A DNA stretch of 64,000 nt from Ahaetulla prasina (Eukaryota > Chordata > Lepidosauria > Squamata > Colubridae): contig NC_080543.1 in the NCBI RefSeq assembly GCF_028640845.1, positions 91,997,825 through 92,061,824 of the forward strand, written 5' to 3'. A program made the position numbers and the translations under genes. Below the pieces are notes generated by a model, which saw only the letters and a list, made by a program, of their open reading frames with translations, was not told the DNA's origin and did no database searches. The stretch's first letter is position 1. Each line of letters starts with the position of its first letter. Positions 48,201-57,169 of this stretch are shown piece after piece.

Positions 48201-51200
48201 AAAGAGATTAATTCATTATAGAAATTCTTTTATGTCCTCTTCAGTTTCAGATATGATTACACAGCTAGGCTAGCAACATCAATTCTGAAATCAGCCAACT
48301 CTATCCCAAACCTTTAAATTATTCAGTGAATGGCTAGATATTCCAAATTTTATTAAAATTACTTGCTTTAGACTTTTTCATGTTTTCACTTTTTCAGCTG
48401 AAAGTTGTACTTCTTTTTCTTCTTACTGTAAAACTGTAGAAATATATGTAGGTTTTTTTAAATAAAAAAATATGCAGGAAAGGGTAAAATAAATGTTAAT
48501 GGTTGGAAATTTATCAGAAGAAGTCTGTTTTTGGAATATGTTACTCACATTTTCTCTAATCATTTCTCTTAACCAATCTTTATCTTTTAAATGGTTACAG
48601 AATTAGAAAAACTTTAATGCCGGCTATACCAGACCCTAAAAATATATATTCTGATTTATTCAGGGATCACAATGGAAACTTCCAGGTGAGTTATCATGGA
48701 ATGTTGAATTCCTCTTCCTAATTTTTGATTCCCCTGACAACTAACTTTTCACAAGTCTGTTTGAACTTGTTGATTCATTAGATATCTCCAAGCTAGTTTG
48801 CACATATCTTGCAATGGCCAGATATTATTTATCTATTTGCATAACTATTTCTGGATTGTTCCTTTTTTGAAGCATTCTAGATAGTTCATAATTCCAAGCA
48901 AAGCAATTAAAACCATGACTTAACCAAAACAAATATCACCAATTTATGACATGTAGAATTAAAATATGTAAAATAGATAAAACTAAATTGATTATGTGCC
49001 ATCAAATTGTTTTCTAGCCCTCGTGACCTCATAACAAAAGTATTAAATATTAAGCTATATCATATTCTTAATAAGAAGCACCAATTACTGGACAAAATAA
49101 TATATCTCAATAGATAAAAAATAGAGGATATGCATCACCGTAGTCTCAAATATCATAAGGCAGAGCAAGTTAATTCAGAACAGATTTTTGTTCATTTTGT
49201 TTGGATAGCTTGATCTGAATTCATTCCACGTCAGTTATTAGATTGCATGCAGCTGTTACTCCAAACTGCTTCATAACAATTGTATCAGCATGGGTGGATG
49301 AAAATGAAATTTTTGACAATTTTTAAGAGAAAGTAAAAATGCAAAGAATATCAATTTCAATGACAAGGTATCAAAATGTCCTTTAAAACCTTGGGAGTGG
49401 GGAAAAGGTTCAGGGTTAAAGGAGATACTTAATTTTATTATTCATTTTACCTAATGGTAATCCAACTTTTCATCCTAAGTAACTGATGGCAGTATTGGTA
49501 AGTTGTTGTGAACAAGAAATTAACTTTTATTTTTATTTAACATTTATTAATTAGATTTATATGGCCATCCAGCTTACCTAAAATAACTCTGGGTATCATA
49601 TGATAATCCAATAAAACAATGCATATATAAAAACAATCATATATTCATATGTATGTGTGTGTGTTAAAAATTAAATATACCATATATTTTATGGTAATAA
49701 ATTAATTACCATTAATTAATTAATTAATTAAATTCATTACTTTTCCTATTCAGTCATTGACAGCAAAATCACTATGTTCAGGAAAGGGCATTATCAATAT
49801 GAAATAACACTCCATCCTTAATACATGAATTCATGTATTAAGAATTAGTGTCAATGTTGCTCATCATAGGGGTAACTATCATTGTTACATAAAATATGTA
49901 AAAAAATCTGGGATCGAAAGCATGGAAAAGTCATGGAAATTTGGTATATTTTTTCTTGTAAATTTCTTAATCTGATAAAAAGAATTTATAAAGACCTGTA
50001 TTTGGTCATATTCACAAAAAACAAGAAATTGAAAGAAGCCAAAATTTACCCATCTCTGATTTGTGTTTCAGTGCTATTAGTCAGAATAATGTTCTGAATG
50101 TTCTATGTTCTGAAAGTTTATTTCTAACAGTGATGAACATTTTTCTTTTATGTTTTTAACTGTTCCATAAATGAAACAGTTCTTTTTATTTAATATAATT
50201 ATATAAAATATTAATATTTTATTTAATAGAAATATGACATATTTAATATGACACTTTCCAAACTGTTGCTATTTCCTCTGACCAAGGAGATCTCATTAGT
50301 TTTACCATACCTAGAAGACTGTGATTATTCTAAACATGTTAGACTATAATTCACATAACCTGCCCTTAAGTCCAATGATCACAATTGTTAAGAATTGTAG
50401 TCAAATGTTAAAGACAGCTAGGTGATTTGGGGTGAGTCACTGTCTATCCACCCAATTCACAGCACAGGGTTATTGTTGTGGGGAAAATAGGAGGAGTAAG
50501 GAGCATGTTTGTCACCTTATTTATAAAAGCAATAAAGGCAGGATAAAAATACATACATACATACATTCAAAAATTATCAAAGATTAGGGAAGGCTATGCT
50601 ATCTGAATATTCCATGTAGTAATAGCACCTTGTTGCAGGGGTGAAATGCTACTGGTTCAGACAGGTTCTGCCGTCCGGGTAGGGAAAATTTTGACTGGTT
50701 CAGAGAACTGGTAAGGAAAAATTTGATTGGCCCTGCCCACCTGCCCTCCCCCTCCTCTCACCTCTCCTATATTCTGTTGTTTATTAGCTCAGCTGATTTG
50801 CGTGGTAGAGTGATTGCCGCCTCAGCTGAGCTAAGAAACAGCAAATGAGTCTTAGTCTCATTTGCCTTCAGCTAGAATAATAAAGATAAATTTTCTGTGG
50901 CTTTTTTTCCTCCCCCCCCCCCCACCAAGTAGGGAAAGGAATAGCAGCTTTAATGAGATGTCTGGGCGTTCAGCCAATTATCACCTCCTTACAATGTTGC
51001 GAAGCTGCAAATCACCTTGCCTGAGAAAGTGCCTCTAAAGAAACTGCCTTTTGCTTCCTCTGGAGCAAAAGCAGAGAGCCTCTTCCAGGGAAGATTTCTC
51101 TGTCTTCTGTTTTTCTTCCACAGCAGAACAAAAAAAGCTTCTTCGTATGAAGGCTTTTCCAGTTCTTTATTTTGATTTTCTTCTGGAGCAAAAGAAAGCC

Positions 51201-52060
51201 CTTTCTAATGAAGCAGTTCCACTGGTTAATTGTTCTTACTGTCAGGACGTTTCTCCTTAGTTTTAGGTTGCTTCTCTCTTTGTTCAGTTTCCATCCATTG
51301 CTTCTTGTTTTGTCTTCTGGTGCTTTGGAAAATACATTACCCCTTCTGGCAGCCCCTTAAAAGCCTATTGTCTAAAGTAGCTTTGCCTTCTTGGCAAAGC
51401 ATGTGAGCCATTTCTCCTTTCAATGGTCCATGAAAGTACATCTATAGTATGTAGATAATAAAGTTGAAAAAAGGTGAACAACATTTTTACAGAACTATAG
51501 GTATGTTGAGGCTGGGTGTGACAAAGAATGGCTGGGACGGGAGGGGCCAGGCGAGGCACCCATTGATGTGAATGACATTGAGTTGGCCACACCCACCTGG
51601 TCACATGCCCACAAAGCCACACCCACAGAACTGGTAGGAAAAATTTTTAGATTTCACCACTGCTTTGTTGATCTTGACTTGTCTGAAAAAGCTAAGCAGA
51701 ATCAAATCTGGTTAAACCTCGAGTGAGGTATACAAAGAATGTAAGTTCAGTCAAGGTCAAAAATACATCTTGGAAGAAGACAAAGAAAGACAAATCACTT
51801 CCATCTCCATAGACACGAGCATGACATCACTAGAAATCAAATATTAGTCCAAAGAGAACTTTACTTTTTATTACCAGTTAATATGCCTGGAAGACCATTT
51901 AAGAAATCATGGTAATCAGTTGGTGATTTTTTTTTCAAGGAGTGGATTGATAAAACTGAAAATGTGCTGCCTGAAACACAGTTAGAATGTATAGAAAAAG
52001 AATGTATAATTGAAGAGGAAAAAGAGGAAGATCTTCAACAAGTTAAAATGGAAGCCAAAG
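33127..52060 (+). CDS. CRLF2: CRLF2, TSLP receptor chain (terminal exon not identified)
   Basis: Type I cytokine receptor that pairs with IL7R-alpha to bind TSLP and signals through JAK1/JAK2 and STAT5. Coding exons are 33127-33202, 37468-37579, 40408-40574, 44844-44977, 45788-45941, 47184-47301, 48601-48685 and 51940-52060: 967 bp, about 322 codons, against 371 residues in the human protein. Order: signal peptide, two fibronectin domains, one membrane helix, Box1-like proline motif and acidic tail. The diagnostic stretch is PAIPDPKNIYSDLF / HNGNFQEWIDKTENV, which matches human SVPDPKSIFPGLF / HQGNFQEWITDTQNV. All intron phases are consistent. The last exon ends in phase 1 (AAA-G) before GTATGT, so at least one more exon is expected. 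It is divergent from CSF2RA, as in human PAR1. Confidence 0.9.
34335..34388 (+). CDS. CRLF2: Candidate extra CRLF2 exon, 54 bp, phase 1-1
   Basis: It is preceded by an excellent pyrimidine tract (CTTTTTCTTTTGAAG) and followed by CAG-GTAGCA. It fits the flanking phases exactly, so it can be included or skipped without disturbing the frame. It would add about 18 acidic residues, LCPPHENSDVEYFSEET, after the signal peptide. No mammalian CRLF2 counterpart is known to me. IL2RG has an N-terminal extension of comparable kind. Confidence 0.3.
34403..34870 (-). mobile_element. Bov-B LINE 3' fragment
   Basis: Minus-strand frame 34526-34711 reads ELSLEVQLTNIKLSYSGYIM and LGRGKERGEEGNKQQGEW, the Bov-B polymerase C-terminus (KLSYFGHIMR, RRRGRPxxRW). 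The typical tail TTTGATGGCAGATAATGAATC is near 34415-34435. Intronic and antisense to CRLF2. Confidence 0.8.
35200..35706 (+). mobile_element. Old LINE 3' end (L2/CR1-like)
   Basis: CAATTCAAGATACTGGTAGT, TATGGCTTGGGACC and the end GAGATGGGTGGCCATAGAAA then AATAAATAAATAAG follow the consensus of an old reptilian LINE terminus. Frames are broken. Confidence 0.55.
36437..36502. mobile_element. Half of a palindromic hAT MITE
   Basis: CAGTGTTTCTTAACCTCAGC, GTGTGGACTTCAACTCCC and AGAATTCCCCAGCCAGC correspond to one arm of the 18071-18200 type. The second arm is missing. Confidence 0.6.
37468..37579 (+). CDS. CRLF2: CRLF2 exon: first half of domain 1
   Basis: It reads KDKLCINYIIQNIHNEHMK, then ILWDPTEKLTDGNFTMFY. 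Human has VQIQIIYFNLETVQ, VTWNASKYSRTNLTFHYR. The core tryptophan and an N-glycosylation site (NFT) are kept. Donor GTGAGT. Three in-phase acceptors are possible (ends at 37404, 37467, 37470); I chose 37467 because of the T-rich tract before it and the length match. Confidence 0.78.
38411..38813. mobile_element. DNA transposon with inverted TTACAACC termini
   Basis: About 400 bp from AGGTAGTTTCTGACTTACAAC to GGTTGTAAGTTGAGGAGTACC T, with internal inverted blocks such as TTCACTTAACAATTG and AACAACCACTTTGCTTAGC. No coding capacity and no clear target duplication. Fragments of the family are at 1527 and 55325. It has no assigned superfamily here. Confidence 0.75.
40325..40390 (+). mobile_element. 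LINE/SINE 3' terminus with (ATT)n tail
   Basis: GAGTCCTTCGGGAGAAGGGC then AGTATACAAATTAAAATATT and ATT repeats, a common squamate repeat ending. It lies about 20-80 bp upstream of a CRLF2 acceptor. Confidence 0.5.
40408..40574 (+). CDS. CRLF2: CRLF2 exon: second half of domain 1
   Basis: 167 bp, acceptor CAACTTTAG, donor GTAAGT. It reads FDKQNWKQCVQY, then HAYIIGCIFKIEG and FDISIRDTNGTKEF, ending LESIKF. Human: FNGDEAYDQCTNY, TSGCLLDAEQ, YFSIRNGTHPVF. Both cysteines of the second disulfide pair and the NGT glycosylation site are conserved. Confidence 0.93.
40885..41061. mobile_element. hAT-type repeat, CAGTGGTCCCCAACC family
   Basis: 177 bp ending GAGGGCCCCCTG. The flanks CTTTAAAG and CTCTAAAG form an 8-bp duplication with one mismatch. 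Confidence 0.65.
41224..41405 (+). repeat. Direct repeat, left copy
   Basis: About 180 bp from GGGTTTTCTTTCAAGTCTAC to CAGAATAAATCTATTTTTAT. It is repeated in the same orientation at 43785-43972 with roughly a dozen differences. Confidence 0.85.
41487..41838 (+). mobile_element. L2/CR1-group LINE, short 3' copy
   Basis: The last ~70 codons of the polymerase are followed by GAGGACTATAAGGGGCGTGC, CCTACCGTTCCTGTCCTATT and an AATAAATAAA tail: the same family as 10917-12480, in the opposite orientation. The frame has one slip near the start. Confidence 0.85.
41990..42385 (+). mobile_element. LINE 3' tail, CACTTGGCTAATAAAG type
   Basis: Ends CCAAACACACTTGGCTAATA then AAGAATTCTATTCTATTC. It is the same terminus as at 10830-10910. 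The left boundary is approximate. Confidence 0.55.
42400..43784 (-). mobile_element. L1 LINE 5' fragment (5' UTR and start of ORF1)
   Basis: Minus strand. A GC-richer leader (43450-43780) is followed by the ORF1 start near 42798. The copy stops at 42400 against another LINE tail. Retention of the 5' end with loss of the 3' end is the reverse of usual 5' truncation, so a later deletion or rearrangement is implied. Confidence 0.5.
42465..42798 (-). pseudogene. L1 ORF1-like coiled-coil remnant
   Basis: Starts MPFQGEMSDISREIAWIFQS and continues with K/E-rich heptads (NQREIKDLIQGINDKVENM), the coiled coil of L1 ORF1 RNA-binding proteins. A frame change near 42514-42653 leaves two overlapping open frames. 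Confidence 0.55.
43785..43972 (+). repeat. Direct repeat, right copy
   Basis: Counterpart of 41224-41405: CGGGTTTTCTCTCAAGTCTA to CAGAATAAATTTATTTTTAT. Confidence 0.85.
44844..44977 (+). CDS. CRLF2: CRLF2 exon: first half of domain 2
   Basis: 134 bp, acceptor CTTTCCCAG, donor GTACGT. It reads LKPKSPQNITFLWKHNK, then LLHCFKLEYQYKSEFDEDW. Human: LKPSSPKHVRFSWHQDA and LLYEVQYRSPFDTEW. The hinge prolines and core tryptophan are conserved. The exon leaves in phase 0. Confidence 0.93.
45115..45405 (+). mobile_element. Old CR1 3' end
   Basis: CATTAGGAGGAATTTCGGGA, GCAGAATAGTTTGCCTTGG and CTTCCAGCTTATACCTGTAT with ATTCTATGAG follow the CR1 terminus in order, heavily diverged. It lies between two CRLF2 exons. 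Confidence 0.55.
45788..45941 (+). CDS. CRLF2: CRLF2 exon: second half of domain 2 with degenerate WSXWS
   Basis: 154 bp, acceptor TGCCATTCAG, donor GTAAAA. It reads YKFEIQGLDPEKCYSFQFRA and YPSEWGPKIHWKNGSS. Human: VTIEGLDAEKCYSFWVRV and YPSDWSEVTCW. The WSXWS position is SEWGP, so the second half of the motif is lost; human PSDWSE is already non-canonical. A CCSSSS run precedes it. Confidence 0.93.
46421..46663. mobile_element. hAT element, CAGTGGTGAAAT family
   Basis: 243 bp, CAGTGGTGAAATCCAGG to GGATTTCACCTCTG, with CTACCGGTTC inside. Perfect 8-bp duplication TAATGAGC (46413-46420, 46664-46671). The right half has TTCTGCTACTGGTTCTCC repeated. Confidence 0.85.
47184..47301 (+). CDS. CRLF2: CRLF2 exon: transmembrane segment
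   Basis: 118 bp, acceptor TTTCTTTAAG, donor GTATGT. After an acidic stalk (DSCEADDFNPD) comes the helix IVLQSSLVMAGLLVMTAILL, then YICRLKK as stop-transfer. Human: RDACAE, ILISSLAILLMVSLLLL, WRVKK. Phase 1 in, 2 out. Confidence 0.92.
48601..48685 (+). CDS. CRLF2: CRLF2 exon: Box1 region
   Basis: 85 bp, acceptor GGTTACAG, donor GTGAGT. It reads KIRKTLMPAIPDPKNIYSDL, then FRDHNGNFQ. P-x-I-P-D-P is the JAK-binding Box1-like proline motif (human LIPSVPDPKSIF). This is the best single identifier of the gene. Confidence 0.95.
50400..50570 (+). mobile_element. tRNA-derived SINE fragment
   Basis: GTGAGTCACTGTCTATCC, CACAGGGTTATTGTTGTGG, GGAAAATAGGAGGAGTAAGG and AATAAAGGCAGGATAAAAAT match the body and tail of the copy at 56468-56655. 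ATAC repeats follow. Confidence 0.6.
50636..51662. mobile_element. Non-autonomous hAT, CAGGGGTGAAAT family, long copy
   Basis: 1,027 bp, CAGGGGTGAAATGCTACTGG to TAGATTTCACCACTG. The flanks CCTTGTTG and CTTTGTTG form an 8-bp duplication with one mismatch. It contains an inverted CR1 3' fragment (about 51205-51335, CCACTGGTTAATTGTTCTTA). No transposase recognised. It lies in the last known CRLF2 intron. Confidence 0.75.
51940..52060 (+). CDS. CRLF2: CRLF2 exon: acidic cytoplasmic region
   Basis: 121 bp, acceptor TTTTTTTTCAAG, donor GTATGT. It begins EWIDKTENVLPE (human EWITDTQNV) and continues with an E/K-rich stretch (CIIEEEKEEDLQQVKMEAK; human EEPLVVQLAKTEAE). It ends with one base of a codon. 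In human the remainder, including the conserved C-terminal tyrosine, is in the same last exon. Here the donor suggests it is split. Reading through would add only about nine codons before a stop. Confidence 0.88.
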
Positions 52061-52684
52061 GTATGTTTTTGAAATCCAGTGTATGAATATGGAGGCTGTA
52101 TTGCCCTTTTCCAACTTAAATTACAGCTTTTGTTTGAAATTAAACTTATGAACTGAACATAGCAATTTATAATGCCAAATTGCACCAACTATTTGTGAAG
52201 CAATGCTGGTGTTTCAAAAATGGGAAAGTTGCAGAAAAAAACAACTCGCATAAACAATAGCTGTAACAAATTCCTTATCTGGGCTTATTAAAAGGAATAG
52301 AAATGCAGATATGATACAGGTATATAAAAGTATCCATGTACCAATAGAAAAGAATATTTGTAGTTCAGGGATGAACTGTGAGTCCTTAGTGCTCTTAGAG
52401 CTTGATTATTTTCTTGCAGACATTACATTACACAATTAGGTAAGATCATAAGTGCTAGAAGAGAGGGGGGGTTGCTTTGTTTATATACAAGTGGTTGCCC
52501 AGTCAGTGTTGGAATAAAAGGGCAACATCCAATGAGGGAGCAAAGAATTTTAGAAACAAACCACTGCCTTAAAACTGGTGTCATCAACAGAATTTTGGCT
52601 TCCTAGACTTGTAAGAAAAGACAAGGCTAAGAATAAAAAAGTTTCTTTCAACATATAAATAAATAGTTAAATAAATAAGAAAAA
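52061..52684. other. Sequence downstream of last identified CRLF2 exon
   Basis: No exon or repeat recognised; presumably intron. Confidence 0.4.
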
Positions 52685-53345
52685 AGTCAAGGAAACAGTT
52701 GGTCCACTAAAGAGAGAATATGGCAAGGAAGTAACAGGCAGTAGAAAGAAGGCAGAGCTGCTTTACTCATTCTTTGCATCAGTCTCCATACAAAAAGAAA
52801 CTATAGCCCAACCTACCAAAAACGTAACTTCAGCAAAGCATTTGATAAAGTGGACCACAACCTATAGTACTTCTTGGTAAACTTGAAAAATATGGGATAT
52901 ACAGCATCACCACCAGATGGATTTGTAACTGGCTGGCAAACATGCTCAATGTGAAGTGAAGTAAGCAATGGAGTACCACAAGGTACTTAGGCCCAGTACT
53001 CTTCAACATCTTCATAAATGACTTAGATGAAGGAATAAAAGGGAAACTTATCAAATTTGCAGATGACACTAAGCTGGCAGGAATAGCCAACACCCCAAAA
53101 GACAAGCTCAGGATCCAAAAAGATCTTGACAGACTTGAACTATAAACCCTATTCAACAACATGAAATTTAATGTGAAGAAAAGTAAGGTTTTACACCTAG
53201 GCAGGAAAAACCAAACGTACAAGTACAGATTAGGCGAAATCTGGCTCAAAAACAGTAACTGTGAGAGGGACCTTGGAGTCCTAGTGGACAATCACTTAAA
53301 TATGAACCAATAGTGTGCAGTAGTGAACATCAGGAAAAGAAAACA
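52685..53345 (+). mobile_element. CR1 LINE internal fragment
   Basis: Broken frames give [57 protein letters not shown] and CERDLGVLVDNHL, the CR1 polymerase motifs in order. Several stops, one deletion near 52830 and no 3' tail. The open frames on the minus strand are shadows. Confidence 0.85.
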
Positions 53346-53357
53346 GATCATCTATAC

Positions 53358-53728
53358 CAGGGCTGTCAAACTTTCATTGAGGGCTGCATCAGGGTTGTGT
53401 CTGACCTTGGGGGTGGGGGCTGAGGTGTGTGTGGCCAGGGTGTGTGTGGCCAGAGTGGGTGTGACCAGGGTGGGTGTGGCTAGCTGGACGTCACTCGATG
53501 TCAGACCTGTCATGGCGTGAGCATTCTACCAGCAAAAATGGCTTCCCAAGGTCCGTTTTCGGCTGTGACGGCCTCCTGCAACCCTCTGCCAATGAAAACA
53601 GAGCTCTGCTTTTGCTGGCTGAGGCACCATGGACCGGTCCTTCACTGTTTCCAGTGTGGCCCTGCAGGCCAGATCTAAGCACCCCACAGGCCAGATTCGG
53701 CCCCCAGGCCTTGAATTTGATACCTCTG
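53358..53728. mobile_element. hAT element, CTGTCAAACT / TTTGATA family
   Basis: 371 bp, CAGGGCTGTCAAACTTTC to TTGAATTTGATACCTCTG. The flanks ATCTATAC and GTCTGTAC are 6/8 alike. It includes a four-fold GTGTGGCCAGGGTG-type tandem at 53400-53475. It is the longest copy of the family seen at 4106, 17660 and 19805. Confidence 0.75.
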
Positions 53729-53736
53729 GTCTGTAC

Positions 53737-53869
53737 CACATCTTCCAAAGATATCCAAAAATGGATATCTATACAACTTTATCGAAAGGTGCCTGACCAC
53801 TCAACCCACTACAGTTCATCCATGCTATGAAAAGTATAACACTGCCATACATTAAAAACATCTCAGAAA
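53737..53869 (+). mobile_element. Penelope-like element, left part
   Basis: The frame reads LPYIKNISE just before 53870 and, after the L1 insertion, ETIKRLLQPHGITIACKLAK. This is the end of a Penelope-like reverse transcriptase (LPYIKGxSE-R-L-PxGIxVAHKP). An upstream block around 53775-53800 may belong too. Confidence 0.6.
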
Positions 53870-54362
53870 AAAGGTATATTGAGGAATAATTTTTGATATT
53901 ACAACATTGGAAGATGGGATAGTGTTTATTATAGAAGATTGGACTTTAAACTTAATGGACTTAGATGAGAAGGTAGAATTATCAGCATATTTGAAAGATT
54001 ATTTTTGAAGCATATATATATAATGGAGATGGTTTGTTTTTTTAAAAAAAATATTGGATTGAAATAACAAAATACTAAATAGCTTTTAAATGAATAGAAT
54101 GTAATTGTATTAATATTAATATTTTCCTTTTTCTTTTTTTTATGGAAAAGGGGAGTTGAGGTTCAAGAAGAGAGATGGGAGTTTATGTTAATTAGCATAT
54201 TTTAGTTTATGATTGTTAGATACGATACCCTGTATTTGCTCTGGGAAGTCAGGGGGGAGGGATGGGGGAAAGAGGGAGGAGGGAGGGGAAGGGTTAGGGT
54301 TGGGGGGGAGGGGGGATGTATGGAGGAAAAATTTTTTGTAAAACTTTTTCAAAAAAAAAAAA
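53870..54362 (+). mobile_element. L1-type LINE 3' end, 5'-truncated
   Basis: About 490 bp with a G-rich tract (54251-54316), the terminus GTAAAACTTTTTC and a poly-A of 12-13. The target duplication ATCTCAGAAA is perfect (53860-53869, 54363-54372). The G-rich tract before poly-A is usual in L1 3' UTRs. Confidence 0.75.
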
Positions 54363-54470
54363 ATCTCAGAAACAATCAAGAGACTATTGCAACCACATGG
54401 CATCACTATAGCATGCAAACTAGCTAAAGCCCTCCCAAACATCTTAAGTAAACCTCAGTACCTCGCTACC
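54363..54470 (+). mobile_element. Penelope-like element, right part
   Basis: Continues the frame cut at 53869: RLLQPHGITIACKLAKALPN then ILSKPQ. It ends before the next repeat at about 54480. Confidence 0.6.
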
Positions 54471-54479
54471 TCAGGTATC

Positions 54480-54875
54480 TGCCGCCTATCTTCACCGCCT
54501 GGAATGGGCCAAAAATGGGGCACGCAAAGGCTGAAAATGGGGCATGCAGAGGCCAAAAACAACATGCACGGAGGCCAAAAATGGGGCACATGGAGGTTGT
54601 GATAGGCAGCAGTGGTGATCAGCGGCGACAGCGGCGATGGGCGGTGGTGATCCCAACAGCCTGGAACAGCTGATAGGCGGTATTCTGGGAGGCAGATCCA
54701 ACCACCAATCAGCTGCTCGTGCTAAATCAGGCTGTGCTGAAGCTGACCAGGCTGTTTTCTGTTTGCTACAAGGAGGCAAATTGCTGGGAGGCAGAGGGAG
54801 ATTTTTTTTTGTTTTCCTCCCCAAAAGCTAGGTGCATGTTATAGTCAGATTGCCTTATAGTCAAAAAAATATGTT
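54480..54875. mobile_element. MITE-like repeat, TATAGTC-AAAAAATA end
   Basis: Several AAAATGGGGCA(C/T)GCA-type repeats (54510-54600) are followed by GGAGGCAGAGGGAGA and the end AGGTGCATGTTATAGTCAG ... TTATAGTCAAAAAAATATG. The same ending occurs in 1209-1465. Confidence 0.5.
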
Positions 54876-56467
54876 AGTTATAGTATAATATTCAAACTAT
54901 CAGAATTAGGTGAGATACTTGAAACAAACAGTAAAGGTTTATAGATTAAAAAAAATGTGTCCTCTATTGCCATTATCTCAGGCTTTGCATCAGCACCTTG
55001 CATATTTGTGCAATGGCTAGGTTCTATATTCTGCAGCAGAGCATACAGGCTGCCCCATTTATTGTCTTTGCTACCAATGGGCAATTGTCCCAGTGTTGTT
55101 ACCTTGCATTGTCACCATTACATTATTGAACCCCATCCACATGCATTCCCCCCTTTCTAGAAACATTTCTTGGTAGTGAATGCTAGCAGAATCTTTAGCT
55201 GAAAGTCATACAGTTGCTCAGCATCAGTAAGCGCTGGCAACCACTGTATTGCTCAATGTCAACATATTTTTGGGGAAATATAAATTTCTGGGAAGCCCCT
55301 ATTATGGAACTATGAAGCTACAAGTAGTTCTCATTTAGTGACCCCAATTGGAATGGTAACTTAGTTGTTAAATGAAGCAGATCCTGTCTATGATTTAGGC
55401 CTTCTATGTCCTCTTTTTACAAGACAACTATTATAGCTCTTGGTACTTAAGTGCGCATACACAGAGTGGACCATACATGTACTGTAATACCTTTTATTCT
55501 GAATCTGTAATATGCTGGTTTGGAGACATAGCCACTGTTACTATGTTAAACCAGCATGACATGTTAATGGAACAGAATGTATCCTGCTTCTCTGTTACAC
55601 AGGAGATTACTACTCTGAACAATGGAATCCCAATTTGTATAATTCATTCAATAAAAAGGGGAGTTAGGGGAATTCTATAATGTAGATTTCCCGGATACAA
55701 AGGACAATTAAATAAATACTGAAAAAGAATCCCTACCAGGTCTAGCCGACAGGGGTAAATGAACACAAATAACCAGACATCATGGTAAACCTTCCTTCTA
55801 AAAATGTAGGAGGCATCAATTAGTTTAGTTTAATTTAGTTTAGTTTTATTAGTTTAAGAATAAGTACTCTTCACAAACTGAACTTTTTAATTCTGATGAG
55901 ATAATCCTATGGGTTCAGAATATATTTAAGTAAGTTATACCAAGAGACTAACTTTATGGCCCTAAGCAAAACAAAATCATTCTGCAGAGATGCATCTATA
56001 ATGTGAATTTTAAGCTCCTTTTTAACCATAATGATGTCTCTGGTAAAAATAGATCTCTGAAGACCCAATTTCTGGAGTAAACAAAGTATTATTTGAACTA
56101 ATATATCTCACCATATACAGTATACTAAATTCCTGTTTCAAATGCCCTGAGACATTTTAGCCAATAAGTAAAATTATGCTGGCAAATTTTGAGAACTGTC
56201 TGTCTGTCTGGACTGTCTTCAAAAATAAAAACAGAGTTGAAGCTTTTAGAAACCCTGGATACAGCCTTTAGCATATTCTTTGGTATATAATCAAATTAGT
56301 GAGTGATATCAAAATACTAAATCACTAATCAAACAGTACCTGGGCCTTATGCATAGGCTACCAGATGTTCAATTTTTGAAGAAGAAGAAGAAAAGACTGT
56401 ATTGTGTGAAAAATCTCCCATTGAAGACAAATGTTGGAATTGAAGGGGGTGGGACCTGATGTGAAGT
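54876..56467. other. Downstream DNA without recognised genes
   Basis: Contains a scrap of the TTACAACC-type transposon at 55325-55390 (AGTTCTCATTTAGTGACC, ACTTAGTTGTTAAATGAAG). No exon found. Confidence 0.4.
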
Positions 56468-56655
56468 GAGAGCCACTTTGGTGTAATGGTGAAGTTGCTG
56501 GCTTAAAAACCAAGAGAAAATGGGTGACTTTGAACCAATTATTCTCTCAGCCCAATTCATCCCACATGGAAAATGGGAGGAGGAAGCAGTATTATGTATG
56601 TTTATTGTCTTCAGTTAGTTATAAAGTAATAAAGGCAGGATAAAAATAATCTAAT
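56468..56655 (+). mobile_element. tRNA-derived SINE
   Basis: tRNA-like start GAGCCACTTTGGTGTAATGG, then GTGACTTTGAACCAATTATT, CTCAGCCCAATTCATCCCAC, AAATGGGAGGAGGAAGC and the end ATAAAGGCAGGATAAAAATA. Diverged but in consensus order. Confidence 0.7.
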
Positions 56656-57169
56656 AAAGTGCTTAAGTCTGTCTTGTCCCATGTACTGAAGAGCCCTCTG
56701 CAGTTTCTTCACTAAGCAAAATAACATGTGAAAGCTTGTGTTACTTCAGAAGACGTTGGACCTATATAGTCCTTCAATGTTTATCTAGTCACTAGTTCTA
56801 CTCTGGTTTAAACTGGGAGGTAAGTAAGTTTCCTATGTAGTACTATGTCTCTGTAAAAAATGTATGGAGTGATGTGACAGCATCTGGTATCTCAGTTTTT
56901 CTCTTGGCTTTGGAAGAGAAGACATCTTTCCCTATCTACAGCCTTGGTTCTCAAGCATTGAAAATGTATCCTTCCACCATTTTAACTCACAGGGGTTCTT
57001 GAATGTCATTGATAAAAGATGACTTGGTGGCTTTGGAGCTGTTTATAATTGCTCAAAAAAAAATGTTCTTGAAAACTATGCATGGGGAAAATGTACACAA
57101 AATGTATATTGAAAATATAAATGGGTAAGCAAATGGGTAAATAGCTCCTTTTGGCTTTTTATGCAGTGA
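56656..57169. other. Downstream DNA without recognised features
   Basis: Nothing recognised. Confidence 0.4.

Noticed and set aside
53474..53830. 118-codon plus-strand frame
   Set aside because: Crosses the hAT element into the Penelope relic; composite of two repeats.
54291..54301. GGGTTAGGGTT as an interstitial telomere repeat
   Set aside because: Only two units inside the G-rich L1 3' UTR.
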